Positions 10,895 through 21,745 of a stretch of 64,000 bases of DNA are shown in pieces; the stretch's first letter is position 1, and every line of letters begins with the position of its first letter. The notes below the pieces were generated by a model. The model was given only the letters and a program-made list of their open reading frames with translations. It was not told where the DNA came from and ran no database searches. The stretch is from Azolla caroliniana (Eukaryota > Polypodiophyta), in NCBI GenBank assembly GCA_043228905.1, contig JBHGNT010000021.1, positions 7,006,001 to 7,070,000 of the forward strand. Direction: 5' to 3'. The translations under genes were made by a program, and so were the position numbers.

Positions 10895-11600
10895 TCAGGC
10901 TATGGAACCCAGAGAACCGGAAATTGATCCGACGCAGTGACGTAGTCTTCAACAAAGATTCTATTCTCTTTGAGAGGAACCAACAGAAAATAGTTGGTAG
11001 GCGACAGTGGAGGAAAGTCACCTCGTATGTTGACTGAAGAAAAGCCTATATGGCTTAAAACAAGCGTCAAGGATGTGGTACCAGAAGTTCGATTCCTACA
11101 TTCAACAACTCGGCTACATCCGGTCCGACTCCGACCCATGTCTATATACTCAACAATTGGCCGACGAGTCTTGGATCTATCTAATCCTATATGTCGACGG
11201 CATGTTGATTTGCAGGAAGCTACCAAGCCGAAATCGGAAAGCTAAAATGAAGCGTTCACAACAAGTTTGTTGGTGGAGTGGCGACAATGGTTCGGGTGGA
11301 AAGGTTGGGCGAGCTCAATGTGGAGTCGGCGACGGGGAAGAAAGTCACCTTGTATGTTGACTTAAGAAAAGCCTACACGATGCCGAGGATGTGGTACTAG
11401 AAGTTTGATTCTCACATCTGATAGCTCGGCTACAACCGGCCCGTCTCCGACCCATGTCTATATACTCAACAATTGGTCGACGAGTTTCGGATCTATCTGA
11501 TCCTATAGTCGAGGACATGCTGATTGCAAGAAGCAATCAAGCCGAAATCGAAAAGCTAAAACAGAGCCTTCATGACAAGTTTGCGATGACAGAACTCCAG
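10895..11600 (+). mobile_element. Ty1/copia pol fragments, imperfectly duplicated
   Basis: Translation in shifting frames gives RLWNPENRKLIRRSDVVF and ILFERNQQK (region between integrase and RT of copia polyproteins) at about 10897-10995, then RT sequence WYQKFDSYIQQLGY, DSDPCLYTQQLADES and IYLILYVDGMLI (a mutated YVDD site: YVDG) at about 11073-11210. The DNA from 11001-11246 is repeated in diverged form at 11325-11565, ending AEIEKLKQSLHDKFAMTEL. Stops and frameshifts are frequent. The fragment ends abruptly near 11600, where sequence of the opposite orientation starts. Confidence 0.7.
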
Positions 11601-11726
11601 TGTGCCGTTTATGTAGCTCCAATACCCTTGGTCGACTAGGTATTGGTTCATCTTGTATTCCCAAGATGAAAAATTGTTCTGGTCTAGCTTTTCATTAGGG
11701 AGTGAGCTACCCATTTGTGTGTTCAT
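11600..11726 (-). pseudogene. Ty1/copia gag N-terminal fragment
   Basis: On the minus strand an ATG at 11726 opens MNTQMGSSLPNEKLDQNNF, followed by SSWEYKMNQYLVDQGYWSYI. This is the typical start of copia gag and resembles the gag start of the element at 13888-19581 (SSLPMEKLDRYNYASW). It lies downstream, on the minus strand, of the LTR and primer site at 11884-12408 and is cut after about 40 codons by the junction with plus-strand copia RT sequence. Confidence 0.65.
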
Positions 11727-11883
11727 GTTGATGTAGTGTCTTCCTTTTTGGTTTTTATTCCTTCGATCACGTACACGTGCTATGTAGCGGCACTATGGTA
11801 GTGGATAACCGAAGTTGTCGTCGGTGTCTTGAACACACAGTCACAATGAATCGGGTGGGCTTAGTGGATATGCTAAACCACAC

Positions 11884-11895
11884 GCTCTAATACCA
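11884..11895 (-). other. Primer-binding site of the minus-strand copia fragment
   Basis: Read on the minus strand this is TGGTATTAGAGC, one base different from the plant initiator-Met tRNA primer site TGGTATCAGAGC, and it directly follows the LTR end ...TTAACA. Confidence 0.7.
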
Positions 11896-12408
11896 TGTTA
11901 ATAATTAGATAATTAACTAAAGTTTAATTGGTGTCTAATTATGTGAGTAGTTAATCATGTATGTGATTAAGCTGTCAGAACCAAGAGAAAAGATAGTGAC
12001 AGAAGAAAGATATAAACATATCACAAGAAGAGAGGAATGAAATCATAAGAGAAGAATTAATGTATTAGATAGGATGAGAATGAATACAAGATAGGTGATG
12101 AGAGCTTTAAGACTGGTGTTAATTCGAATTGGTTTGAGAAGAATTGTATGTCTATATTTATAGGTTCCTGTAGATTAGCCTAGAGATTTCTATAATGTTC
12201 TAGACCTAGAATATTCGAAGATGTTCTCAGATATTCTAGAATGTTCTATAGTATTTACAATAATCAATGTATTACAAGAAGTAGCTTTTATCGTCTCATA
12301 TTATCATAGGCTATCTTAATGGTTATGTTCTTGATTATGTATTACAAAGTCTTGGGTTTATGCCCAAGTGAAGCCATGATGTTTATGTATTCATGACATT
12401 AAGCAACA
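11896..12408 (-). repeat. 5' LTR of a truncated copia element, with heat-shock-type elements
   Basis: The 513-bp unit reads TGTTGCTTAATG...TATTAACA on the minus strand, so it has TG...CA ends and adjoins a primer-binding site. A minus-strand TATA box (TATAAATA) lies at 12155-12162. About 70 bases upstream of it, 12234-12246 reads TTCtaGAAtgTTC, a perfect three-unit heat shock element, with further partial units at 12198-12224. Only the 5' end of this element remains, so no partner LTR is available for dating. Confidence 0.65.
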
Positions 12409-13389
12409 GACGATCACGTGATATGTGTGTGTATGTGTGTGAGAGGAAGAGAGAGGAAGTTACACTTATGAACAATAAAACAAATGGGGGATGATTAACA
12501 AGAGAGGAGGTAGATAACCTTTCTCTATATTAATAAGCATCAAGTTACAAAAATACCCACAATGTGGTATATATAGATCTCATGTGCAAGAGTGCACATG
12601 TGTGAGGAGAATATAGGTACAAAGATGTAAGTCCTATATTAAATGAACATGTGAGTAAAAAATCTAGAATGTATCCCACTTAAGCACATATTTCTATTTA
12701 AGGTCAACACACTAATTAAATTCTATTTAGGTAACTACTAAGTTATGTGGTTAACTAAATGGGTAAACTTCAGTTAGCTTGATATCTCAACAATATACAT
12801 ACAAATCATTCTCCCATTAGAAGAATAAGGGAAAGGGGATTATGCCTTATTGAAGTAACATCAGATATGATAAACAGAGAAGAAGATGATGAGAGGCTTT
12901 TGAGATGCAAAAGCAAGTTATTGATGAAAATGATGAAGTTCACGAGGATATCATTAATGAGCTTGAAGATATAGATGATGATGAAGTTAGAAATTAGAAT
13001 ATAATGGTTCATAAACTCTTTAATTAAATTTTTTCTTATGTTGGTGTGATTTGTCAAGTCCATTCATATTTCTAATAATGAGTGATTGTTCTTTTTTTAG
13101 TGAATTAATTAAGTTTTATTATGTAAATTTATTTTGCAAAATGAATGGTTTAATAATATGCTTGGGGCCATTCTATTCTCGAATATTGCGAATATGATGC
13201 GTGACGAATATCACGAATATCATGTATGTGTCAATCTATGGTTGTAATATCACGAAATCGGTTTGTCCCTTGTTTCCACTCATATGCCACACTTAGTTCT
13301 CTACTTTTGATTTCCCTATCTATTGGCTCTTTTTGCATATGTGGTCATAGAGGATGGTAGTGGTAGTTAGGAGTTGGCACTGGCTTGTT
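12409..13389. other. Intergenic, possibly another LTR at its left side
   Basis: The segment up to about 12793 ends TATCTCAACA, which on the minus strand begins TGTTGAGATATCAAGC like many copia LTRs; a TG start near 12420 would close it, but no duplication or primer site was found. A short acidic frame (EDIINELEDIDDDEVRN) lies at about 12920-12996 and is unrecognised. Near 13170-13240 a GAATAT-rich simple repeat occurs. Confidence 0.25.
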
Positions 13390-13640
13390 GCAATCCTAAA
13401 TCAAGCCGTTAAATTGTTTTTATGCGGTTTGGCAGTTTGGGGGTTTGGTTTGGCTCAGTTCAGGCTTGAGCGTTGTAAATAGGTTTGAGCTTGGTTTGAC
13501 AAGGCTAAAGTTGAACCGAATCAGATTGGGACAAACCGGTTAAGGCTAAATTGTTTGTTCAAATTGGTTAGGCCCAAGATTGAAAACTTCCAAACCGCTT
13601 AAGGCTTCATCTATTTGGTTTGGACAAGGCCAAACCAGTG
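13390..13640. repeat. GGTTT-rich degenerate repeat
   Basis: Dense GGTTTGG, AACCGG and CCAAACC motifs, similar in composition to the repeats at 3570-4090 and in the hAT-type elements further right. No terminal repeats were identified. Confidence 0.35.
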
Positions 13641-13654
13641 TCGTGAAAATCCAT

Positions 13655-13887
13655 CACTATGTGCGGATTGTGAGGCGGAACCGTCGGGGTTATGGACATG
13701 AAGGAAATAGGGCTGACACGCACAACACAAGGAAGGCTTACACAAACAAGGCACGAGTATTCAAACGTGTTTGTAAAAAAGGAGAGGTGCATGGGCAAGC
13801 CCGAATCAACCCCTAGTCGCAAGGTGAACGAATGCACGTGAAGAAGGCTTACACACGGACACACAAGGAAGGCTTACACAAACAAGG
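13655..13887 (+). repeat. Tandemly duplicated flank into which the copia element inserted
   Basis: The unit GGAAGGCTTACACAAACAAG followed by GCACGAGTATTC occurs at about 13730-13840. Its start recurs at 13866-13887, and the rest of that second copy continues after the retrotransposon at 19582-19680 (CAAGGCACGAGTATTCGAAT, then GGAGAGGTGCATGGGTAAGC). The element therefore landed inside the second copy of a pre-existing tandem repeat. Confidence 0.8.
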
Positions 13888-14303
13888 TGTTGAGCGGCAA
13901 GCTCAACTGGAGCCGGATTGGCTGAATAAGCCTGAGTCGACAAGCGAGACGGATCGGTAAGCTGTGAGCAACCGAGCCGGCAAGCAACAAAGCCGGTGAG
14001 TTGGGGAGCTGGTTAGCTGGATCCAATCAGTAACCGGAAGCCTAGTATTAGTGTAGACTACTAGGCAATTATAGTCTCGTAGTAAGTGTCGAATGCTCAT
14101 GTGAGCATTGAAGTACGCGGTACTTTTGTCAGTCCCACGAGGACTTGTATAAATAGTGCTACTGAGCACAATTGTAAAGACAGAGAGTGAATATATCGTT
14201 TTTGAATATATTTTTTACGTTTTGCTCTCTCTGTCTCTCCCATGTACTCTGTATATTCCCTACGTTCTCTGTTTTCTAACGCTTTCACAAGTAATCATTT
14301 TCA
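13888..14303 (+). repeat. 5' LTR of the copia element
   Basis: The 416-bp unit starts TGTTGAGCGG and ends ATTTTCA, with a TATA box (TATAAAT) at 14148-14154. It is followed at once by the primer-binding site. Confidence 0.92.
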
Positions 14304-14315
14304 TGGTATCAGAGC
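14304..14315 (+). other. Primer-binding site (initiator Met tRNA)
   Basis: TGGTATCAGAGC directly abuts the 5' LTR, complementary to the 3' end of plant initiator methionine tRNA, the usual primer of copia elements. Confidence 0.92.
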
Positions 14316-14410
14316 GCGAGGGTTGAGAACCTCCTCTGCAGCCGACAAACGCTTGAAAGCAAACCCTAACAGGTCGTAAAACAACAGACAGAGAAGTGAT
14401 AGATAGAGGG

Positions 14411-15358
14411 ATGGCTAGCTCGCTCCCTATGGAGAAACTCGACAGATACAACTATGCATCTTGGTCGTATAAGATGCACCAGTACCTGCTTGGGCATGGC
14501 TACTGGAGTTTCGTCGAAGGAGCCAACGAAATAGCACCTGATGCGGCACATAAGGACTTCCCAGTGTGGGAACAAGCAGCAAGCAGAGTGATGTACTGCT
14601 TCGCGTCCAGTGTCGGAGACCAGCTGTTGAGCCACATCCGAGACGCCAAGACGTCGAAGGAGGCTTGGGGGAACCTGAAGAAGGTTTTCACCGCAAGCAT
14701 TAAAGCCCGGAAGCTGCAACTCCTACAGGAGTTGAGCAATGTCCGACAGAAGGACATGTCGGTGGTGGATTACACGGCCCGAATCAAAGAGATATGTGAC
14801 TCGCTTGCCTCTATCAATGTTACCGTAGAGGAAGACGAGATGGTACAGGTCTATCTTGGGGTCCTGGCGTCTAAGTTCAGAGCATTCCGAACAGCGGTAT
14901 GTACAAGGGAGAATACGCCGTCATTTTTCGACTTACAGTCGATGCTCCTTGTAAAGGAGAACCACGCCGGTGCGTCAACTAGCGTACCCACTGATAGTCG
15001 GATGATGTACACGAAGACAGATCGGTCCCGTGGGCGTGGTGGACGAGGCGGATCGGCACGCAATGGAGGCGGCCGGCAAGAGCAAGAACGAAGGCACAGA
15101 GAACGTGCCGATAGCAGTTCTGGGACTTCCACAGGCAGGGGGAGTCAAGGCGGTGCCCGAGGCCGGCAAGACAAATCTGCAACGGAATGCTGGTACTGTG
15201 GCAAAAAGGGCCACATAGAGAGCGAGTGCTGGAGAAAACGCGCCGATTTGGACAAATCCGGATCCGGGAAGGCCAGCAAGGATGGCCGGCAAAGCTCGCA
15301 CTACGCGAAGGGATCGAGAGGATCCAAGAACGGTAACGGGTCAGGCCAGCCTTGGTGA
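14411..15358 (+). CDS. Copia gag protein
   Basis: The ATG at 14411 begins MASSLPMEKLDRYNYASW and the frame runs 315 codons. It has the copia gag layout: N-terminal region (residues about 8-60), the UBN2-type capsid region (about 60-200, KARKLQLLQELSNVRQKD), an Arg/Gly-rich basic stretch, and a CCHC zinc knuckle CWYCGKKGHIESEC encoded at 15188-15229. Gag packages element RNA into cytoplasmic virus-like particles. In most copia elements gag and pol share one frame; here a stop at 15356-15358 and a frame change separate them, probably by mutation. Another start five codons upstream is not an ATG. Confidence 0.85.
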   Translation: MASSLPMEKLDRYNYASWSYKMHQYLLGHGYWSFVEGANEIAPDAAHKDFPVWEQAASRVMYCFASSVGDQLLSHIRDAKTSKEAWGNLKKVFTASIKARKLQLLQELSNVRQKDMSVVDYTARIKEICDSLASINVTVEEDEMVQVYLGVLASKFRAFRTAVCTRENTPSFFDLQSMLLVKENHAGASTSVPTDSRMMYTKTDRSRGRGGRGGSARNGGGRQEQERRHRERADSSSGTSTGRGSQGGARGRQDKSATECWYCGKKGHIESECWRKRADLDKSGSGKASKDGRQSSHYAKGSRGSKNGNGSGQPW

Positions 15359-15404
15359 TGAAGCACGAGGCGAACTCAATGAATAAGACCACTTCCAAAT
15401 AGGA

Positions 15405-18400
15405 GGAAGTGTGGTATATTGATTCTGGTGCGTCGAACCACATGACGAGCCACAAAGAGTGGTTCTCCTTTTTGGAGAAACCGGATCAATCAAGAGTAGT
15501 CGAAACCGGAGACGACACTCCTCACCCAATTGTGCACGTCAGAGAAGTCCCTTTGAGCCACGTCGGACAGAAGGGGAAGTTGATGAACGTATTACACGTT
15601 CTGACAATCACGAAGACAGATCGTTGACCAAGGGATGCAGGTGCGGTTTATGCACCTCGGGTGCTTCATCGAGGAAGAGGGCCAAATTATTGCGCAAGGG
15701 CGCAGAGACGGGAGGATGTTTATCCTCGACACTAATGACGTTGGCATCGCTCTGTTTGCAAAAGGACAAAAGGTCGAATCGGACATCGAACTGTGGCACA
15801 AGCGGATAGCCCACGTCAATTACCAGAGGCTTCAAGACCTGCAAGCGAAACAAGTTGTTTTCGGTTTGCCGAAGTTCAGCGGCCGGAAGGCCCAAGTATG
15901 TGAAGCCTTCCATTCCCTACCGAACGTAACTGGAGCCGTAACAAGCTCGACCTTATCCATTCGAATGTGTGGGGACCGGCACAGAATGTTAGTCTTGGCG
16001 GGAGTCGATATTTCGTCTCCTTCATCGACGACTATACGCAGCACACATGGATCTACCTCATTGAGCAGAAGAGTGAAGTCTTTGAGTGTTTCCGGAGTCT
16101 CCAAAGCATGGTGGAACGGGAATCGGAGAGGAAGATCAAATGTTTGCGGTCGGATGGCGGGAAAGAATACTTTTTCGGCCAATTCAACAGTTATCTGCAG
16201 CAAACGAGAATTCGGCGAGAGTTCAACTGCAGATACACACCGCAACAAAACGGTGTTGCCGAGAGGAAGAACCGGTCGCTTATTGATGTGGCAAGGGCAA
16301 TGCTAGAGGAGAAGAGCATGCCCAAATTCTACTAGGCGGAGGCTGTCCGAATGGCTGTCTAGATCCAAAACCGGATCGGTGACAAGGTGTCAGCTCATGA
16401 GCTGTATTTCGGGCGGAAGCCGAATTTGAGACACCTTAAGATCTTCGGTAGCATTGCATATGTGCATGTACTGGATGAGAAGCGGAGGAAGCTGGATGCA
16501 AAATTGGAAAAATGCATCCTAGTCGGCTATGCTCAAGAGCAAAAGGGTTATAAGTGTTATAACCCCCAAACAAGGCAGGTCCGAGTTAGTCGAGATGTCG
16601 AGTTTGATGAATCGGCATCGTGGTACTCCTTACCGACTCCGAACCGGCCCAGGTAGAGGATGATGAAGCGTGGACTCGGGATGAGAGTCCGGAATCGTTC
16701 CGGTGGAGCAGACCGAACGAGAGATTGAGTCACTCTGACCAGTCCAATGAGGAACAAGCGAGTAGTGGAGACTCTGTCGTGCACTCCCCACACAAGGAAC
16801 CGAGGAGACGGCTCACGCCCAAATAGAAGGGGAAGAAGAAGATGCCGGAATTCGAATCCGGCAACGATGAGTCGGATCGGTCTGCATCCAACTCTGGCAA
16901 GGAGAAAGGCGGATCTTCGGCAATGAAGACCGAACTAGCTAAGAAGGGCCTCAAACCGGGTAACAGTGAGTTACGTCGGTCCACCCGCAAGAAGGATCTC
17001 GTCAAGTAGTACGGGTACAATGAGTACATGGCGCATCACTATGCATACATGACTAAGGTGGCGGAAGTGTGTGAGCCGGAGAGCTACGCAGAAGCGGCCA
17101 AGGACACAAATTGGCATGCCGCTATGGAGGAAGAAATGCGGGCACTTGATGTCAACAAGACATGGGACCTGGTTGACCCTCCTCGTCATTGTAAACCGAT
17201 CGGATGCAAGTGGATATACAAGGTAAAGTACAACGTTGACGGTTCTGTTAACCGGTATAAAGCCCAGTTAGTGGCGAAGGGATATGCGCAGATCCACGAA
17301 ATCGACTACGACGAGACCTTCGCTCCTGTAGCGAAGATGACGACGGTTCGAGTGGTGCTGGCTGTTGTTGTGGCAAGGGGGTGGCATCTTCATCAGAGGG
17401 ATGTGAAGAATGCATTTCTTCAAGGTGATCTTGAAGAAGAAGTCTTTATGACTCAGCCTCCTGGTTTTCAATCAGAGATGAACAAGTCGGCGGTATACCG
17501 GCTGAAGAAGTCATTGTACGGCCTGAAGCAAGCCCCTCGAACTTGGAATGCGAAGATCAGGCACCAGTTGCATAAGATGGGGTTTGTGGCCTCCAAATCG
17601 GACTCTTCATTGTTCACCCGGCAAGGCTCAGCCAGTCCGATATGTATATTGTTGTATGTTGATGATCTCGTCATCACCGAACCGGGTGTCCTCGAAATCA
17701 ACCGCGTCAAGTCCCAGTTGTCAGACGCATTTGAGATGAAGGATCTGGGGGACCTTCATTATTTTCTAGGGATCGAGGTGATCCGAACCCCGTACGGAAT
17801 ATTGCTCTCACAACGACATTACGTCTTGATTATGTTGTACAAGTTCGGCATGACAGAATGCCGACCTGTATCCACACCCTTGGACCGGAACTAGAAGCTT
17901 CATCCCAACTCCGGACCGGGCTGCAACGAGCAACGGTTCCGACAAATTGTCGGAAGCCTTATTTACTTGACTATCACGCGACCCGACATCAGCTATCTGG
18001 TCGGAATGATAAGTCAGTTCATGCAGAAGCCGACCGTGGAGCACCTTCAGTGTGCGCAACGGATATTGCAGTATGTCAGTGGCACCAAAGACCAAGGACT
18101 GTTATACCAGCGAGGTATAACCGAAGAGCTCGTCGGTTACACGGATGCCGACTGGGCCGGCAATGCATCAGATCGCCGATCAACCTCTGGTTACATGTTT
18201 TCCCTAGGTAGCACGGTTGTTGCGTGGAGCAGTAAAAAGCAGCCAACAGTTGCTCTGTCGAGCACTGAGGCTGAGTATCAGGGCGCTACCATTGCCACCT
18301 GTGAAGCCATTTGGCTTTGGCGACTGCTGCAAGACTTACGGATCGAGGTACCGACCCCAATTCTGGTCTACTGCGACAACACAAGCAGCATGCAACTCGC

Positions 18401-19037
18401 CAAGAACCCCATATTGCATGCTCGCACAAAACACATAGAAGTGCACTATCACTTCGTGTGTGAGCGTGTCCTGAGCGGTGAGGTTGAACTTCGGTATTTT
18501 CACACGGATCGGCAAGTTGCCGACATCTTCACCAAACCACTCGGCTTGGACAAGTTGCAACACTTCACCGAAATGCTTGGTGTTCAGCATCTCGACGTGC
18601 CACACTTGAGGGGGAGAATGGGCAAAGACACCGGAACGGGCAAAGGCAAAGAGACTGTCGATTGTGCCGGTGAGGGAAGAATAGAAGGCAGCAAAGTCAA
18701 GGACAGAGCCGACCGAAGGAAGGAGGCCAAGACCCGGACATGGTCTGATGTGGTGAAGGGCTTGGAACCAGAAGACGAATCGGGAGCAACCAATTCGGAC
18801 AAGAGTTGGAACGAATCGGAGACAGTCGATTCGGTTCAAAAGACAGATTCGGAAGAACTGGATCAATTCAAGGCCAAGCAGACATGGATGCAGCGGAAGT
18901 CGATGCCATCGCGGAGAAACCGACGGATCGATAAGCGCCGGAGTCATAGCAACGAAGGAGTTGAGAGGGGCCTATTGAACAGACGTACTGACCGAGAAGG
19001 TCGAGGCGCGCAGAACAAGAGGGGTCGCGGCAAATAG
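15405..19037 (+). pseudogene. Copia pol: protease, integrase, RT and RNase H, broken
   Basis: Domains in order: aspartic protease with DSGAS at 15421-15435; GAG-pre-integrase region with ELWHKRIAHVNYQRLQDL; integrase at about 15940-16330, where the first catalytic position reads HSNVWGP (Asp replaced by Asn), the second is RSDGGKEY and the third VAERKNR; RT at 17080-17890 with YVDD at 17655-17666; RNase H with YTDADWAG and SSTEAEY at 18130-18280. Frame changes occur near 15630, 15930 and 16640, with in-frame stops near 16333, 16363, 16826, 17008 and 17892. Beyond RNase H the frame stays open for a further 140 or so highly charged residues up to 19037. The copy is inactive. Confidence 0.9.
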
Positions 19038-19143
19038 AACCGGACAGGACGAGGAGCGCGAGCAAGGCGGAGCGACGTCAGGAGAAGTCGGTTGGAAGAA
19101 CCGGCTGCCACAGAGACTGACACTAAGATCCAACCTCAAGTTG

Positions 19144-19157
19144 AGCTTGAGGGGGAG
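19144..19157 (+). other. Polypurine tract before the 3' LTR
   Basis: GAGCTTGAGGGGGAG lies directly before the 3' LTR and would prime plus-strand synthesis. A nearly identical tract, CTTGAGGGGGAG, also occurs inside the coding region at about 18605-18616. Confidence 0.8.
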
Positions 19158-19581
19158 TGTTGAGTGGCAAGCTCAACTGGAGCCAGATCAGCTGAATAAG
19201 CCTGAGCCAGCAAGCGAGACGGATCAGTAAGCTATGAGCAACTGAGCCAGCAAGCAACAGAGTCGGTGAGCTGGGGAGCTGGGGAGCTGGGGAGCCGGAT
19301 CCAATCAGTAACCGGAAGCCTAGTATTAGTGTAGACTACTAGGCAATTATAGTCTCGTAGTAAGTGTCAAATGCTCGTGTGAGCATTGAAGTACGCGGTA
19401 CTTTTGTTAGTCCCACGAGGACTTGTATAAATAGTGCTACTGAGCACAATTGTAAAGACAGAGAGTGAATATATCATTTTTTAATATAGTTTTTACGTTT
19501 TGCTCTCTCTGTCTCTCTTGTGTACTCTGTATATTCCCTGCGATCTCCGTTTTCTAACGCTTCCGCAACTAATCGTTTTCA
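19158..19581 (+). repeat. 3' LTR of the copia element
   Basis: The 424-bp unit starts TGTTGAGTGG and ends GTTTTCA. It aligns throughout to the 5' LTR, with a small extra GGGGAGCT-type repeat near 19280, and is followed by the CAAGG target duplication. Confidence 0.92.
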
Positions 19582-19664
19582 CAAGGCACGAGTATTCGAA
19601 TGTGTTTGTAAAAAGGAGAGGTGCATGGGTAAGCCTGAATCAATCTCTAGTGACAAGGAGAACA

Positions 19665-20587
19665 AATGCACTTGAGGGATCGATGGATATCATGAGTGAT
19701 CGAGATCCAAAGTTTAGTAGTGCCTTTTGAACGCAAGTCTTTAAGAAGTTAGAAACCACGTTCAGCATGAGCTCCACGGATCATCCTCAATCTAATGAAC
19801 AAATAGAATGAGTAAATCAAATTATTGAGGACATGCTTCGAGCATACGTTGGTGCAAAACCAAAAAAATGGGAACGTTATCTCCCAATTTTGGAGTTTGC
19901 TTATAATAGCTCCAAGCATACGTTGACAAAATATAGTCCTTTTATGTTGATGTATGGTTTTCAGCCACAAGCCTCGATTGATGTTAATATACATCATGAT
20001 GAGTTGCGAAGTATGCAAAACTGTCTTTGGGATATGCAAGATATGTTGCATATTGCACGAGATAATATAAAAACAGCTCAACATAGAGTGCGCGTTTTTA
20101 CCCTGTGTATAAAAATAGCTCAAGATCATAATAGGCAACCTCATGTATTCAACCCTGGATAGAAGGCGTTTTTATGTGTATCTCACTTTCTAAGACATTG
20201 TCTACGGGTAAGTGTGTTAAGTTAGCCCCACGGTTTTGTGAACCTTTTTCAAGTCCTCAAACGCATTGGTTCATCAGCCTATCATCTCGCTCTTCCCGAA
20301 GGCGTTGAAATTCATCCAGTTTTTCATGTAAGTCGTCTAAAAGAACTTCTAGGTTTTGGCGACAATACAGTTACAACTGAAACTCTAGTTACTTCTGAAG
20401 AATTATCTTCTAAATCACATGTACTAGAAAGAATTCTAGATTTAAAATAAAAAATCTGCGTACTAAAATAATCCAAGAATTTATAATTAAATGGATGGAT
20501 AAATCTATCAAAGATGCCACATGGGAACGCGAACTAACTTACCTAACTTTCCATTGCAAGAGTGCAATGTTTTAAAGAGGGGGAGTA
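19665..20587 (+). pseudogene. Ty3 integrase C-terminal fragment
   Basis: Starting abruptly with MSDRDPKFSS, the frames give DHPQSNEQ, VNQIIEDMLRAYVGAKPKKW and LPILEFAYNSSKHTLTKYSP, then after frame breaks FQVLKRIGSSAYHLALPEGV and IHPVFHVSRLKELLG. These are the catalytic end and C-terminal part of Ty3 (chromovirus-like) integrase. The element lacks everything 5' of this point and is joined directly to the repeat flank of the copia element. Several stops (19728, 19808, 20159) show decay. A purine tract AAAGAGGGGGAGTA precedes the 3' LTR. Confidence 0.8.
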
Positions 20588-21041
20588 TGTTACGAGCATG
20601 ACCATATAATATCCCGTGGTGAGAATTTACCGTAGTATTCTATACACGTGGATAAGTGTGAGGGTTAAACAAGAGTGTAAAGAAAGGGAGGATTACTTTT
20701 AATCCTCAGGATTGAGACAACCCATTAGGCCAAGTGTGAACTTGCCTGGGGGCCTTGGGTCTCGCTATAAATATGAGGCCTAGCTACCCTCACTTCATCA
20801 TCTCTTGACTACGTCGAGACTTTGTTTCGTGGTGGGTCAACTCTTGTAGCAAGCGCGCCAGCACCAGGTACGACTCGACGCCACAACGGTGGTATGGGAC
20901 GTTGATCGAGGCTCGAGTCTATCTCGATCCCTTCGCTCGGGGGTGGTCGATTGGATCGCCACCCTTCTTTCTCTCTCTCCTTTCTTATTTCATATATATT
21001 ATATCTTTATCATATGCTTACATTAGATCATCACTCTAACA
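20588..21041 (+). repeat. 3' LTR of the truncated Ty3 element
   Basis: It starts TGTTACGAGC right after the polypurine tract and closes at ACTCTAACA, so the ends are inverted (TGTTA/TAACA). A TATA-like CTATAAATATGAG lies at about 20764. Since the 5' LTR is missing, age cannot be estimated from the pair. Confidence 0.7.
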
Positions 21042-21745
21042 ACGTTGGTGCACCGAAATCAACCAATGAAGAAGATGGTGAATCAATAAGTCGCAACCAA
21101 CAAATCAGTGCCAAAAGAGGAGCGACAATAGACATTCACAAGAACTTATTGGCAGCTCTCCAAACACTTCCAAATCCCACACCGGAAAACTACAAAGAGG
21201 TGCAAGTCGGGATAGGAGGCGATAGCCAATATGTGACTACGAGAAGGTTTGGTGTTCATGTTGCGATGGCTTGACCTTGATGTCAAGGAACTCAATTGTT
21301 GCATGTTGTAAAAAGTGTGGTTGCAATTTGCAATCATCTCGACATGAGCCATAACCTTATGTAACGTGTGTATTCAAATTTCACTTTAGGGTTTTCGCCT
21401 TTGGATTTTGGACATTGTTGACATTTGAAGTTTTAATCTTATATGTAAGTGTTATTTGAAGCTTGGAGGCATAAGTTTATGTGATTTTTGAGTTTTTAAG
21501 CTTTAAGTTTTGTGCAATTGGAAGTTTAGGGGTATTGTTTGAATAATGTTTATGTAACATTTTCATGGCAAATTTCTGTTTTACACTTGGAAATTTTTTG
21601 GAGTTATTGATGTTTGTTTTCTGGCTCCTGATATGAGTCAATCGGGCTCCTGGTGACAGTCTACAGAGGTTGTCAGACAATTGGGCTCTTGGTGACAGAG
21701 TCGGGCTCCTAATGACAGACCCTATTAGCTTTTTATCTACACCAG
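21042..21745. other. Unrecognised stretch
   Basis: An open frame continues from the LTR to 21274 (QISAKRGATIDIHKNLLAAL and PNPTPENYKEVQVG). It has no family I recognise and no plausible own start. Further right, a short motif GGGCTCCTGGTGACAG is repeated three times in diverged form at 21640-21720. Confidence 0.3.

Larger units (their letters stand above)
13888..19581 (+). mobile_element. Complete Ty1/copia LTR retrotransposon, mutated
   Basis: Both LTRs, primer site, gag, all pol domains in copia order (protease, integrase, RT, RNase H), polypurine tract and a 5-bp target duplication (CAAGG at 13883-13887 and 19582-19586) are present. Total length is about 5.7 kb. The LTRs differ by roughly 33 substitutions over about 416 bases plus a small indel, judged by eye, so the insertion is old. 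Many differences are transitions, as expected from cytosine methylation. The pol frame is broken several times, so the copy cannot be autonomous. Confidence 0.95.
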
